Below, piece after piece: positions 7,905 through 17,638 of a stretch of 64,000 nucleotides of DNA (its first letter is position 1; every line of letters starts with the position of its first letter). Both the position numbers and the translations under genes were made by a program. The stretch is taken from the NCBI GenBank assembly GCA_030442055.1, contig JAUJEB010000004.1, positions 186,001 to 250,000 of the forward strand, given 5' to 3'. This DNA comes from Agaribacillus aureus. Its GTDB lineage: Bacteria > Bacteroidota > Bacteroidia > Cytophagales > Cyclobacteriaceae. The notes beneath the pieces are model-generated. The model had not been told where the DNA came from. It did not search any database and saw only the letters and a program-made list of their open reading frames with translations.

Positions 7905-8477
7905 ATGTCCAAAGACTATACTTTCCTGCCCAATTTAATCCAGGAAGACCTTTATTATATCGAGTCGGAATCAACACATACTTCCACCGAAAAGAGCCCA
8001 TTGATCCAAACCGACAATAAAGAAACTCACACAGAAACGGCTCCCGAGGTAATGCCTGGCAAAGCAGAAAATACTGAAGCTGAAGGCTTGAGGATCGATT
8101 TTAAGGGTGAAAATTTGAAAAATATATTGGTGCTGATCGAAGAACCGAATGGATCCTATTTAAAGTCTGAAGATGAAGCTTTTTTGGAAAAAGTATTAAA
8201 AGCCGTCGACATAAATTTGATTGATATAGCCATTGTCAACTACAGTAGCTTAAGTGAAGAGCAGGCGCGAAAGATAGAAGCCGTCCCACATTGGTTGTGT
8301 CTTGGTTTTATGGAAGCATTACCAGCGCCATGGGCCACATTGGCTACGGAACGCTACCAAACCATCCAGCATGATGAAAACAAAATTTTATGGGGACACC
8401 CGCTCAAATCTATCGCCGGGGATAAAGACATGAAAGTCCGGTTATGGCAGCAATTGAAATTACTTTTTAACAAATAG
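7905..8477 (+). CDS. Uncharacterised protein resembling DNA polymerase III psi subunit (HolD)
   Basis: A 190-residue protein. The first 70 residues are low in order (many T, E, S); residues about 75-190 look like a compact domain: ILVLIEEP, then FLEKVLKAVDIN, VPHWLCLGF, and a C-terminal KVRLWQQLKLLF. Compared from memory with E. coli HolD, the order is alike: a strand, then VLRAL, a WRLG-like strand and an ALWQQI-type last helix. That suggests a clamp-loader-associated psi-like protein, but this is inference; no catalytic residues are expected. The ATG at 7905 is preferred over a start at 7848 inside the thioesterase gene. It precedes the HAD gene by 11 bases. Confidence 0.5.
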   Translation: MSKDYTFLPNLIQEDLYYIESESTHTSTEKSPLIQTDNKETHTETAPEVMPGKAENTEAEGLRIDFKGENLKNILVLIEEPNGSYLKSEDEAFLEKVLKAVDINLIDIAIVNYSSLSEEQARKIEAVPHWLCLGFMEALPAPWATLATERYQTIQHDENKILWGHPLKSIAGDKDMKVRLWQQLKLLFNK

Positions 8478-8488
8478 GTCAACACTCA

Positions 8489-9100
8489 ATGATTAAAACC
8501 ATCATATTTGATCTTGGCGGTGTACTGATAGATTGGGATCCGCAGCATTTATATAAAAAGATTATTCCGGACAAGCAAAAAAGAGATTACTTCCTGGAAA
8601 ACATATGTACCTCAGATTGGAATGATTGTCAGGATGCCGGGCGGCCATTGGCGGAAGGCACGCAGCTGCTGGTTGATCAATATCCGGAGTTTAAAAACGA
8701 AATACAGGCATTTTATGGAAGGTGGGAAGAAATGCTGGTGGGGCCAATTCAATCAACCGTTAACATTCTCGAAGCGATACACAGAGGTAACAATTATTCG
8801 CTTTACGCTCTTACCAACTGGTCGCATGAGACCTTCCCCGTTGCGCAGGAGCGTTATGACTTTTTACAATTATTCTCGGATATCGTGGTGTCTGGGGTTG
8901 AAAAAATGAAAAAGCCCGACCCTGGATTTTACAATTTGCTATTGGAAAAACATAGCTTGTTGCCAAAGCAAACCCTCTTTATTGATGACAATCTCAGCAA
9001 TATAAAAGCTGCTCAGGCACTGGGCCTGCAAACTATACATTTTAAAATTGATGACAATTTAGAGGAACAACTTAGAAACAGCCATTCCATAATCTTTTAG
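8489..9100 (+). CDS. HAD-family phosphatase
   Basis: A 203-residue haloacid-dehalogenase-like hydrolase. Motif I reads IIFDLGGVLIDWD (nucleophile Asp8 in the strand, with the second Asp replaced by Gly-Gly, as in the YihX/epoxide-hydrolase-N subgroup). Motif II is ALTNWS (about 109-114), the Lys is in EKMKKPD (about 140-146) and motif III is FIDDNLSNI (about 166-174). Subgroup members dephosphorylate sugar phosphates such as glucose 1-phosphate; the substrate here is unknown. Its stop overlaps by 4 bases the stop of the convergent TlpA-type gene. Confidence 0.85.
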   Translation: MIKTIIFDLGGVLIDWDPQHLYKKIIPDKQKRDYFLENICTSDWNDCQDAGRPLAEGTQLLVDQYPEFKNEIQAFYGRWEEMLVGPIQSTVNILEAIHRGNNYSLYALTNWSHETFPVAQERYDFLQLFSDIVVSGVEKMKKPDPGFYNLLLEKHSLLPKQTLFIDDNLSNIKAAQALGLQTIHFKIDDNLEEQLRNSHSIIF

Positions 9101-10224
9101 GCTCCGTCAAAAATTTCTTCCAATTTCTTTCTTAAGGCAGCGCCTCTTAGGTTTTTACCTATAATCCTGCCCTCTTTATCCAATAAATAGGTAGCTGGAA
9201 TAGCCTGAATATTATACAACCTTGCGGCTGCAGAATTAAAATATTGCAGGTCTGAAACGTGTGTCCAGGATAAACCATCTTTTTCTATAGCGGCCACCCA
9301 ATCTTCTTTTTTCCGGTCCAAAGAAACACCAAAAACCTCAAAGCCTTTGGCGTTGTATTTATTATACAAGGCCACTACGTTTGGGTTTTCAGCACGACAA
9401 GGCCTGCACCAGGCGGCCCAAAAATCTATCATCACATAATTTCCTTTCAAGGATGATAAGGAAACCATGTTTCCGTCAGGATCCTCCAAGGTTATTTCAG
9501 GAGCTACCTGGCCGATAGCAAACTTTTTGGAACTATTCACCTTTTCCACCAATTGTTTGGTAAAAAACGAGTTGGGAAGCGTTTGGCTAAACTTTTGAGC
9601 CATTTCTTCCATAAAGGCAAAATCTTCGTCCGGATTTAATTCCTGTGTGACCAAAACCGCTGTTAGGGAATTACCCATCTCCCTGACTTTATCTTTGACC
9701 TGGTCGTTAATTTCCTTTTGTTTATTCATGTACTGTAATTGCAGCTGTTCCATTGCTTCTTTATCGCCTTCCTGATTGGCTTTCATGAAAGCGGGGTTGA
9801 TCTCCTCAGCCACTTTGCCGATACGCGCTCTTATTTCCTGTATTTCTCTTAAATAATCAGTGTCCTTGGATCCTTTTATTTCAATGAAGCCATCGGTGCG
9901 ATCACCATCGGCTGTGACAGAAACCTCGGAGTGTTTTTCATCCAAAATCAGAAAAGCAAACTGTTTATTAAAAAAGTTGATCCGGTATAAATTTGGCTCA
10001 GTTACGGTCAGTTTATCAGAAAATGTATTGTCGTCCTGCAGTTGGATTGTCTTTACTGGCTGAAATTGCTGCTCCACAATACTTTCAATAACAATATCAC
10101 CTTCCGAAGTGTTGTTGACCTTTCCCGATATTATAACATCCGAACTACCGGTTTCACCGGCTGGCTGACTGTTGCAAGCCGATATGATCAAGAGTGGTGC
10201 TAGAATGTAGGTAATTGCTTTCAT
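9097..10224 (-). CDS. TlpA-type thiol-disulfide lipoprotein with DUF4369-like N-terminus
   Basis: A 375-residue secreted protein. MKAITYILAPLLIISACNSQ is a lipoprotein signal with Cys at the end of the lipobox. Residues about 30-120 fit the beta-rich DUF4369 domain common before TlpA domains in Bacteroidota. After a helical middle, the C-terminal 140 residues are a thioredoxin fold with FWAAWCRPCRAENP, so the CxxC is CRPC. It probably reduces disulfides in periplasmic proteins, for example during cytochrome maturation. Longer starts at 10239, 10245 and 10287 are possible; I chose 10224 because it gives a clean signal peptide. Confidence 0.85.
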   Translation of the reverse strand: MKAITYILAPLLIISACNSQPAGETGSSDVIISGKVNNTSEGDIVIESIVEQQFQPVKTIQLQDDNTFSDKLTVTEPNLYRINFFNKQFAFLILDEKHSEVSVTADGDRTDGFIEIKGSKDTDYLREIQEIRARIGKVAEEINPAFMKANQEGDKEAMEQLQLQYMNKQKEINDQVKDKVREMGNSLTAVLVTQELNPDEDFAFMEEMAQKFSQTLPNSFFTKQLVEKVNSSKKFAIGQVAPEITLEDPDGNMVSLSSLKGNYVMIDFWAAWCRPCRAENPNVVALYNKYNAKGFEVFGVSLDRKKEDWVAAIEKDGLSWTHVSDLQYFNSAAARLYNIQAIPATYLLDKEGRIIGKNLRGAALRKKLEEIFDGA

Positions 10225-10321
10225 AAGTGTAATATTCATCTTCATCAAATACAAGTGGACAATCAAACTCTTTATTAGTAACGGCAAATGCCATTCTAAG
10301 TTAGTTATTTACAAGATTAAA

Positions 10322-11782
10322 TTATCCTAGGGTCTTACGCAAAAGCTCATTAGTTAGTTTAGGATCCACCTTCGCTTTGCTCTTTTTCATCACTTCACCC
10401 ATAAACATGCCTATCAATCCTTTTTTACCGTGTCGATAAGCCTTGACTTTATCAGGGAATTGGGCGATCACCTCATCGATGATGGGCTGGATGGAATTGG
10501 AGTCACTCTGTTGAATAAGATTGTGGTTTTCAGCAATAGTAAGCGGTGTCTGGTCGGGGTTTTCAAGCAACACCGGAAAAATCTCCTGGGAAGCAGCGGA
10601 AAAGCTAACACTACCTTCCCGCACCAATTGTATGAGCGCCGCCATTGTCTCGGCTTTAATAGGAAAGTCGGTGATTTGCCAGCCGTTTTCATTTAAAACC
10701 GACTTCACAGGCCCCATCATCCAGTTAGATACCGCTTTTGGATGCCCCTGTTTTTTGCAAATAGCTTCAAAATATGCCGCCATTTCCTTCGTCTCAGTAA
10801 GAAACAGGGCATCGTATTCGGGGAGATTATAATGAGCGGTAAACTTTTCCAATAAAGCCTCTGGCAAGGCCGGCATTTCGCGCCCTATGGATTCCAGCAG
10901 CGTTTCATCTACTATGACAGGACTGAGATCCGGATCGGGAAAATAGCGGTAATCGTTTAATGTTTCCTTGGTTCTCATACCGGCGGTAGTCCCTTTATCA
11001 GCATTAAAAGTTCTGGTTTCGGAAATAATTTGCTGGCCGGCCTCTACGGCACCAATTTGTCTTTCAATCTCATGCTCGATGGCTCTTTGTACATTTCTGA
11101 TGGAATTCATGTTCTTAATTTCCACCTTTTCACCATACTCGGCGGCGTCTTTAAGCATCACCGAAATATTGGCGTCACAACGTAAGGAGCCCTGTTCCAT
11201 ATTACCATCACATATCTCCAGGTATCGCACCAGCTTCCGCACCTCGGCCAGAAACAGGCCCGCCTCTTCTGAAGACCGTAAAACGGGTTCCGTAACAATC
11301 TCAATTAATGAAACGCCAGCCCGGTTATAATCAATCAATGTATCCGTTTCGCCGGCCAGGTGCAAAGACTTACCAGCGTCTTCTTCAAGATGAATTTTAT
11401 GCAGGGTTAGCTGTTTTTCGACGTTATCCCGTGTTTTCACTTTTATATAACCACCCTTGCAAATCGGGGTCTTATCCTGCGTTAGCTGATAGCCTTTCGG
11501 CAAATCTGGATAAAAATAATTTTTACGATCAAAAATGTTTTCCCTGGTAATTTCAGAATTACACGCCAGGCCCATTTTGATAGCATAGGTCAGCGCTTTT
11601 CTGTTAAATTTTGGCAACGTGCCCGGATGACCAAGGGTAATGGCGCTGATGTTGGTATTAGGGGTATCTCCAAAAGTGGTGGCATCGGCAGCAAATATCT
11701 TGCTTTCGGTCTGTAACTGAGCATGCACTTCAAGTCCGATCACTACAATGTACTTGTCTCTGATATTCTTTTCCAATTTCAC
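10322..11782 (-). CDS. gatB: Asp-tRNA(Asn)/Glu-tRNA(Gln) amidotransferase subunit B
   Basis: Subunit B of the GatCAB complex, which makes Gln-tRNA(Gln) or Asn-tRNA(Asn) by amidating mischarged tRNA. The family signature IDYNRAGVSLIEIVTEP (about 148-164) and the early VIGLEVHAQLQT are exact, and the C-terminal YqeY-like tail (GLIGMFMGEVMKKSK) that binds tRNA is present; 486 residues is normal. gatA and gatC are not in the window. The start is a GTG at 11782. It has its own -7 box in the 56-base gap to alaS, so it need not depend on alaS transcription. Confidence 0.95.
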   Translation of the reverse strand: MKLEKNIRDKYIVVIGLEVHAQLQTESKIFAADATTFGDTPNTNISAITLGHPGTLPKFNRKALTYAIKMGLACNSEITRENIFDRKNYFYPDLPKGYQLTQDKTPICKGGYIKVKTRDNVEKQLTLHKIHLEEDAGKSLHLAGETDTLIDYNRAGVSLIEIVTEPVLRSSEEAGLFLAEVRKLVRYLEICDGNMEQGSLRCDANISVMLKDAAEYGEKVEIKNMNSIRNVQRAIEHEIERQIGAVEAGQQIISETRTFNADKGTTAGMRTKETLNDYRYFPDPDLSPVIVDETLLESIGREMPALPEALLEKFTAHYNLPEYDALFLTETKEMAAYFEAICKKQGHPKAVSNWMMGPVKSVLNENGWQITDFPIKAETMAALIQLVREGSVSFSAASQEIFPVLLENPDQTPLTIAENHNLIQQSDSNSIQPIIDEVIAQFPDKVKAYRHGKKGLIGMFMGEVMKKSKAKVDPKLTNELLRKTLG

Positions 11783-11812
11783 AATAATGGTCGGCTTTTG
11801 GTAAATAATTTA

Positions 11813-11820
11813 CAAATATA
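11813..11820 (-). promoter_or_regulatory. Putative -7 box of gatB (TATATTTG on minus strand)
   Basis: The plus strand reads CAAATATA. A CAAA (TTTG on the minus strand) at 11844-11847 could be the -33 element, with a 23-base spacer, slightly longer than usual. Confidence 0.45.
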
Positions 11821-11838
11821 TATTCTATTTGTTAAAAA

Positions 11839-14472
11839 TTAAGCAAATAATACATTTGTTTTTTCACGGGCCATGGCTACCACCTTATCCAGTCCGGCAA
11901 TATCCTTGCCGCCGGCGGTTGCAAAAAATGGCTGTCCCCCGCCGCCGCCTTTGATTTCGCGGGCTAACTCTTTGATCAAACTACCGGCATTTAAGTCTTT
12001 TGCTGTCACCAAGTTATCAGAAATCATCACGGCAATCTGAGGTTTGTCTTTTATTTCCGCGGCTAAGACAAGAAACAAATTATCAACTTTTGCTTTCAAA
12101 CCAAAAGCCATATTTTTCAAAGTTTCTGCCGAGGGAAGACTTACCCTCTCAATCAACACATTTACCCCACCTTTATCGACAATATTCCCAATTAATCCAT
12201 CTTTTAAGGCATTGGCTTGCTGAACATGTATTTTTTCGAGATCCTTTTGCAGTTGGTTTCTTTCGCTGATCAGGGTCTCAACAGCCTGCTGTAGATCATT
12301 TGGGCTTTTTAAAACCTCGGTTAAAGCGTGAACAGTATTTAAGTTTTGGTTGACAAATTTTTCTGACGCTTCAGCGGTCAGCGCCTCGATTCTTCTGACA
12401 CCTGCTGCGATGGAACTCTCCGATACAATTTTAAAAAGTCCGATTTGCCCGGTAGCAGCCACGTGGGTTCCTCCGCAAAGTTCAACCGAATAATCCTTAT
12501 CAAATGTTATAACACGTACAAAATCTCCATATTTTTCGCCAAACAAAGCCGTCGCGCCCATTTTTTTTGCCTCCTCAATGGGCACATTTCTTTGCTCTTC
12601 CAATGGAATGTTTTCCCTGATTTTTTCATTAACCCTTTTTTCCACCTGGCTTATTTCATCAGGGCTCATTTTACTGAAATGACTAAAGTCAAATCTTAGC
12701 ACTTCGTCGGAAACATAAGAGCCTTTTTGCTGAACATGATTACCCAGCACCTCTCTCAATGCGGCGTGTAGTAGGTGGGTGGCACTATGATTATCTTCAG
12801 TCAGCAATCTTTTTTTGCGATCAACCACGCAATGAAGGGTTGCCTCCACATCCTTTGGTAGCTCCTTGGTAAAATGAACTATGAGCTCATTTTCCTTTTT
12901 GGTATCTATGACGGCAATCTTCTTATCTCTTGCCTGTAAGTAGCCGGTATCGCCAACCTGCCCCCCACTTTCGGCATAAAACGGGGTATTGTTTAATACA
13001 ATTTGATATAGCGTCTTATTCTTTTCCCTTACCTCGCGGTATTTGATAATTTGGGCGGTGGACTCCAACTGCTCATAGCCAATAAAGTTAGTGGCCTCAT
13101 CTTCGGATAGTACAATCCAATCGGTGGCTTCCTGTGCTGCCGCTTTCTTAGAGCGGTCTTTTTGCTGTTGCATTTCCTTAGTAAAACCTTCCTCGTCGAC
13201 GCTCAGCCCATTTTCACGGGCTATCAGGGAGGTCAGGTCCACCGGAAATCCGTAGGTATCATATAGCTCAAATACCGTTTTCCCGTCAATTACGGGCTCT
13301 TTTCCCCTTAAATCACGTTTTATCTGATCCAGTTTCTTCAATCCGTTTTCAAGGGTTCTGAGAAAAGACAACTCCTCTTCCTGGATCACTTTGCTGATAA
13401 ATGCCTGCTGTGAGGCAATTTCAGGGTATATTTCACCAAATTGCCCGGCAAGTAGCGGTAATAGCTGGAACAGAAACGGTTCATTAAAATCCAGAAACGT
13501 ATATCCATATCTCACCGCCCTTCTTAAAATCCTGCGTATCACATAGCCTGCCTTGTTGTTGGAAGGTAGCTGACCATCCGCAATGGCAAAGGAGATAGCC
13601 CTGATATGATCGACAATGACGCGAATGGCAATATCATTCTCTTCATTTTCGCCATATTTTGTTCCCGCCTTGTCGGCTATGAAATCAATTAATGGTGTAA
13701 AAATATCTGTTTCATAAGTTGACGGCTTTCCCTGGATAGCCATGGTAAGCCGCTCAAATCCCATACCGGTATCTACGTGTTTTGCGGGGAGATTCACCAG
13801 TTCTCCGGAGGATAGCCGGTTGAATTGCATAAATACCAGATTCCATATTTCCACCACCTGTGGGTGGTCCATATTGACCAGTTCATGCCCCGGTTTTTGT
13901 TTAATTTCCGCTTCGGATCGCAGGTCGATATGAATTTCGGAACACGGTCCACAGGGGCCCGTATCGCCCATTTCCCAAAAATTATCTTTTTTTGAGCCAT
14001 AAATAATGCGATCCTTACCAATAATTGGTTCCCAAAAATCATAGGCTTCCTGGTCGGCCTCCAATCCATCCTCCTTGTCACCACCAAAAACAGTAGCATA
14101 AAGCCTGTTTTTGGGCAATTTAAAGACATCTACCAACAGCTCCCACGCCCAGGCAATAGCCTCTTTTTTAAAATAATCACCGAATGACCAATTCCCCAGC
14201 ATCTCAAACATGGTGTGATGGTAGGTATCCAGGCCCACCTCTTCCAGGTCATTGTGTTTGCCGGAGACTCTCAAACATTTTTGACTATTGGCTGCCCGTG
14301 TAAAGTCCGCTTCCTTGTTACCGAGAAACAAATCTTTAAACTGGTTCATGCCGGCATTGATAAACATCAGGGTGGGATCATCTTTCACAACAAGCGGAGA
14401 TGATGGCACATATTGATGTTGCTTATCTTCAAAAAATTTTATAAAACTGGTTCTTATTGATTTAGAATCCAT
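11839..14472 (-). CDS. alaS: Alanyl-tRNA synthetase
   Basis: Charges tRNA(Ala) with alanine in the cytosol. Full length at 877 residues. The class II core opens with RTSFIKFFEDKQHQYVPSSP and contains NAGMNQFKDLFLG. The editing domain shows the zinc ligands HSATHLLHAAL (HxxxH) and ELCGGTHV (CxxxH). The C-terminal C-Ala domain ends in KGGGGGQPFFATAGG. A TATTTTTG box on the minus strand at 14611-14618 could be its promoter, overlapping the divergent promoter of the M23 gene. It is followed on the same strand by gatB, which places two translation genes together. Confidence 0.97.
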   Translation of the reverse strand: MDSKSIRTSFIKFFEDKQHQYVPSSPLVVKDDPTLMFINAGMNQFKDLFLGNKEADFTRAANSQKCLRVSGKHNDLEEVGLDTYHHTMFEMLGNWSFGDYFKKEAIAWAWELLVDVFKLPKNRLYATVFGGDKEDGLEADQEAYDFWEPIIGKDRIIYGSKKDNFWEMGDTGPCGPCSEIHIDLRSEAEIKQKPGHELVNMDHPQVVEIWNLVFMQFNRLSSGELVNLPAKHVDTGMGFERLTMAIQGKPSTYETDIFTPLIDFIADKAGTKYGENEENDIAIRVIVDHIRAISFAIADGQLPSNNKAGYVIRRILRRAVRYGYTFLDFNEPFLFQLLPLLAGQFGEIYPEIASQQAFISKVIQEEELSFLRTLENGLKKLDQIKRDLRGKEPVIDGKTVFELYDTYGFPVDLTSLIARENGLSVDEEGFTKEMQQQKDRSKKAAAQEATDWIVLSEDEATNFIGYEQLESTAQIIKYREVREKNKTLYQIVLNNTPFYAESGGQVGDTGYLQARDKKIAVIDTKKENELIVHFTKELPKDVEATLHCVVDRKKRLLTEDNHSATHLLHAALREVLGNHVQQKGSYVSDEVLRFDFSHFSKMSPDEISQVEKRVNEKIRENIPLEEQRNVPIEEAKKMGATALFGEKYGDFVRVITFDKDYSVELCGGTHVAATGQIGLFKIVSESSIAAGVRRIEALTAEASEKFVNQNLNTVHALTEVLKSPNDLQQAVETLISERNQLQKDLEKIHVQQANALKDGLIGNIVDKGGVNVLIERVSLPSAETLKNMAFGLKAKVDNLFLVLAAEIKDKPQIAVMISDNLVTAKDLNAGSLIKELAREIKGGGGGQPFFATAGGKDIAGLDKVVAMAREKTNVLFA

Positions 14473-14586
14473 TTAAATCTTACTTAGATACTATTTTGAA
14501 TTTTTATCTGTTTATATAAATAAAATATATTCTTTATTTTGTTTTAATTTTCCTTAAATTGTAGTGATTCGCACAGGTAATTTGAT

Positions 14587-14594
14587 TACTTTTG
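14587..14594 (+). promoter_or_regulatory. Putative -7 box of the M23 peptidase gene (TACTTTTG)
   Basis: Perfect TAnnTTTG match, about 50 bases before the ATG at 14644. A TTG at 14559-14561 is the nearest -33 candidate but the spacing is long. Confidence 0.4.
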
Positions 14595-14643
14595 CCGCTT
14601 AAATCGACTGCAAAAATAGAAGATTTTACAATAGTAGTAACTA

Positions 14644-15621
14644 ATGGCTAGAATAAAATATTATTACGACACGGAGACGTGTAAATATGAAAGAGTAAAA
14701 GTCTCAAAATGGGACATTACCCTTAATCTTTTAGGATTTTTTGCGGTATCCCTTATTATTGCGATTATCATTCTTTTTGGAAGGGATGCCTATTTTGATT
14801 CGCCAAAGGAGGCCTCCTTAAAAAAGGAAAACTCCGAATTAAAACTCCATGTGGACCTGATGAACAAAGAAATGCAGACGATTTCTTCCGTCTTATCCGC
14901 TTTGGAGCAACGCGATGATGATATTTACCGGGTTATTTTTGAAGCCGAGCCTATCCCTTCTGCTGTGAGAAGCGCCGGTATCGGCGGCACACAACGATAC
15001 AAGGAATTGTTGGAAAAGGGACTGAAACAGGAAGAGTTATTGCTCGGGACCTTGCAAAAACTTGATAAACTCAAAAAACGAATGTTTATCCAATCAAAGT
15101 CGTATGACGAAATCGTGGATATGGCCAAAAATAAAACAGATCTGCTGGCTAGTATGCCCGCTATTCAACCGGTTTCAAATAAAGAATTGACCAGGCTGGC
15201 GTCGGGATTTGGTATGAGGATCCATCCCATTCATAAAATTCGAAAAATGCATTATGGCATTGATTTCACGGCGCCACAGGGTACGCCTATTTACGCCGCC
15301 GGAAATGGTAAAATTATCAAGGTGAGAAATAGTTTCAGCGGCTACGGGAAACAGGTTGAGATTGATCATGGGTATGGTTTTGTCACTAAATATGCTCATA
15401 TGAGTGCCTTTAATGTAAAAGTTGGGCAACAGGTGAAAAGAGGGGAATGCATTGGTTATGTAGGAAGTACAGGGACCTCTACCGCCCCACACGTACATTA
15501 TGAGATTATAAAAGACGGCAAGAAAATAGATCCGGCTCCCTATTTATTTATGGATGTGACTGCCGAGGAATACGAAAAACTACTGGAGCTGGCAGCCAGG
15601 GAAAATCAATCTTTAGGATAA
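14644..15621 (+). CDS. M23-family (LytM/gamma) metallopeptidase, membrane-anchored
   Basis: A 325-residue envelope protein. One membrane segment at about 28-50 (LGFFAVSLIIAIIILFG) is followed by a coiled-coil region (about 55-100) and a C-terminal M23 domain (about 185-290). The zinc site is intact: the H in RIHPIHKIRKMH with the H-x3-D of HYGIDFTAPQGTPIYA, and HVHYEI. Such enzymes cut peptidoglycan cross-links, or with a coiled coil act in cell division as in EnvC/NlpD. Intact ligands favour activity. The gene sits divergent from alaS and before a strong terminator. Confidence 0.9.
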   Translation: MARIKYYYDTETCKYERVKVSKWDITLNLLGFFAVSLIIAIIILFGRDAYFDSPKEASLKKENSELKLHVDLMNKEMQTISSVLSALEQRDDDIYRVIFEAEPIPSAVRSAGIGGTQRYKELLEKGLKQEELLLGTLQKLDKLKKRMFIQSKSYDEIVDMAKNKTDLLASMPAIQPVSNKELTRLASGFGMRIHPIHKIRKMHYGIDFTAPQGTPIYAAGNGKIIKVRNSFSGYGKQVEIDHGYGFVTKYAHMSAFNVKVGQQVKRGECIGYVGSTGTSTAPHVHYEIIKDGKKIDPAPYLFMDVTAEEYEKLLELAARENQSLG

Positions 15622-15647
15622 AAGACATTTTAAACTATTGGATAAAC

Positions 15648-15680
15648 GGCAGTGCTTTTTTAGAATGGCACTGCCTTTTT
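15648..15680 (+). terminator. Rho-independent terminator after the M23 gene
   Basis: GGCAGTGC (15648-15655) pairs perfectly with GCACTGCC (15668-15675) across a 12-base loop and is followed by five T at 15676-15680. Confidence 0.85.
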
Positions 15681-15732
15681 ATATAATATAACCTGATGTA
15701 ACACTGGTTTTTGATAAATTCGACACGAACCA

Positions 15733-16932
15733 ATGCAAATAAAATACTGCTTATTCGTCTGCCTGATTTCAGCCATATTGGCCACAGGATGTAAAGTAAA
15801 CCGGGTAAGTAGCAGCAGGAGCAACCAGTCTATAGATAGCACTTCCGCATTGGTCCCCACCCTGAAACAGGACTCAATTTTTGTCACTTCAAAGGGCGAC
15901 ACGCTTACCAGCCTGGACAAAGAAGTGGCAATCGGCATCAAAAGGCTGATAAAGGACACGCTAAGTATTATTGGCGTAGGAGACATTATGTTGGGCACAA
16001 ACTTTCCAAAGCCAGACTATTTGCCTCCTGATAGTGGCCGGTTTTTGCTATCTGAGGCGCAGCCGTTTCTCAGGGATGCAGACGTGACTTTCGGCAACCT
16101 GGAGGGTGTCATACTGGATGATGGCGGTACACCAAAACATTGCAAAAACCCCGATTTATGTTATCTATTCAGATCTCCCAAATATATGGTTGGCCATTTA
16201 AAAGAGGCGGGATTCGACGTGGTCAGCACGGCAAACAACCATGCCGGAGATTTTGGTGACATTGGCAGGATGAGCACAATGAAGGTGTTGGACAGCGTGT
16301 ATATCCGTCATGCCGGCTTGCAAACGAAGCCTTACGATACATTTATGATCGATGGTATGAAATACGGATTTGTGGCATTTGCGCCGAATTCAGGCACTAT
16401 GAGCATTCACGATCATGAGGCAGCGAAGAAAATTGTAACACATCTGGACTCCATAAGCGATGTTGTTATTGTCTCCTTTCACGGTGGTGCGGAAGGAAAA
16501 AAATATGAACATGTGACCAGGGAGACCGAAACCTTTTATGGTGAAAACAGGGGTAATGTTTATCAGTTTTCACACGATATGATCGACGCCGGAGCCGATG
16601 TAATATTTGGTCACGGCCCCCACGTGGTTCGGGCCATTGAAGTATATAATGACCGGTTTATCTGTTACAGCCTGGGCAATTTTTGTACCTACGCCCGCTT
16701 TAACCTTAAAGGACCTAATAGTTTGGCTCCTATCGTCAAGGTTTTCACCAAAGCTGACGGCCAGTTTTTATATGCCAAAATTTTTCCATTCTTACAAATC
16801 AGCCCCGGTGGGCCCCAAATTGACGAAAGTAAAAGCGTAATCCAAAAGTTGAGGGAGCTGATGACCCTGGATTTTCCGGAAAACCGGGTTTCCCTTGATG
16901 AGCAGGGTTACATTCGTTACGTCACGCAATAA
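15733..16932 (+). CDS. CapA-family lipoprotein, metallophosphatase-like
   Basis: A 399-residue protein with a lipoprotein signal ending LATGCK (Cys20). The rest is a CapA/PgsA-type calcineurin-like fold: GVGDIMLGTNFP (about 77-88), GNLEGVI (about 119-125), TANNHAGDFG (about 165-174), SFHGGAEG and GHGPHVVR (about 290-297), which together supply the metal-binding Asp, Asn and His residues. CapA proteins take part in poly-gamma-glutamate capsule synthesis in Bacillus, but no capB/capC genes are here, so the substrate is unknown. The gene lies alone after the terminator at 15648-15680. Confidence 0.85.
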   Translation: MQIKYCLFVCLISAILATGCKVNRVSSSRSNQSIDSTSALVPTLKQDSIFVTSKGDTLTSLDKEVAIGIKRLIKDTLSIIGVGDIMLGTNFPKPDYLPPDSGRFLLSEAQPFLRDADVTFGNLEGVILDDGGTPKHCKNPDLCYLFRSPKYMVGHLKEAGFDVVSTANNHAGDFGDIGRMSTMKVLDSVYIRHAGLQTKPYDTFMIDGMKYGFVAFAPNSGTMSIHDHEAAKKIVTHLDSISDVVIVSFHGGAEGKKYEHVTRETETFYGENRGNVYQFSHDMIDAGADVIFGHGPHVVRAIEVYNDRFICYSLGNFCTYARFNLKGPNSLAPIVKVFTKADGQFLYAKIFPFLQISPGGPQIDESKSVIQKLRELMTLDFPENRVSLDEQGYIRYVTQ

Positions 16933-17165
16933 ATGGGTATATTTAACTATTTCTTAATCATTTAATCGAGAATCGTAAACTATCGATCGAAATTCATTTG
17001 ATTAAACGACTTAAAATCATCAAATTTAGGACTATATTTTTAATAAAATGTAACTATTGGTGAAATGTATGATAGTCCCGCTCTTTGCCTTTTTTTATTT
17101 GATTTTTTTAAGTTTTTTGCCAAAAGTTTAAATTGAATTATTAGTCATATTATCGTCTGGAGAAA

Positions 17166-17504
17166 GTGCCGTATAAAGAAAAAGTAATAGAAAAAAAATA
17201 TTATACAATTGGAGAGGTGGCTGACATGTTGAATGTCGCAACTTCTTTAATTCGATTTTGGGAAGGTGAGTTTGACATTATAAAGCCAAAGAAAAACAGA
17301 AAAGGCAACAGACAGTTTACCAAAGATGATATCGACAACGTAAAGCTCATTTATCATCTTGTAAAAGAAAAAGGTTATACGCTGCAGGGTGCCAAGGAAA
17401 TGTTAAAGAAGGGCAATGAAGCGGCTAAGGATAAAATGCAAATGATCGAATCCTTAAAAAGAGTAAGAGCATTTTTGGTAGAGATCAAAGAAGATATCGG
17501 CTAA
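17166..17504 (+). CDS. MerR-family transcriptional regulator
   Basis: A 112-residue DNA-binding protein. The winged helix-turn-helix is at about 10-80: YYTIGEVADMLNVATSLIRFWEGEF, then KNRKGNRQFTKDDIDNVKLIYHLVKEKGYTLQGAKEML. The short C-terminus (about 30 residues) can form the dimer helix but leaves no room for an effector domain, so it is not an obvious metal or drug sensor. The start is GTG at 17166, with GGAG just before it. This small MerR type is common next to alaS/M23/dprA in Bacteroidota as I recall. The 233-base gap before it is AT-rich and shows no clear promoter. Confidence 0.85.
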   Translation: MPYKEKVIEKKYYTIGEVADMLNVATSLIRFWEGEFDIIKPKKNRKGNRQFTKDDIDNVKLIYHLVKEKGYTLQGAKEMLKKGNEAAKDKMQMIESLKRVRAFLVEIKEDIG

Positions 17505-17638
17505 CACTTTTTTACCTCCGCGCTTCATTAATTGCCTGCAAGGGCTTCCAAATATCAAATTTATTTTTAATCTTGCCAGCTTAAAGTATTCCCCCGAATA
17601 GTCAAGTTTTATACACTTAAAATGCAGGGTGAATATTT

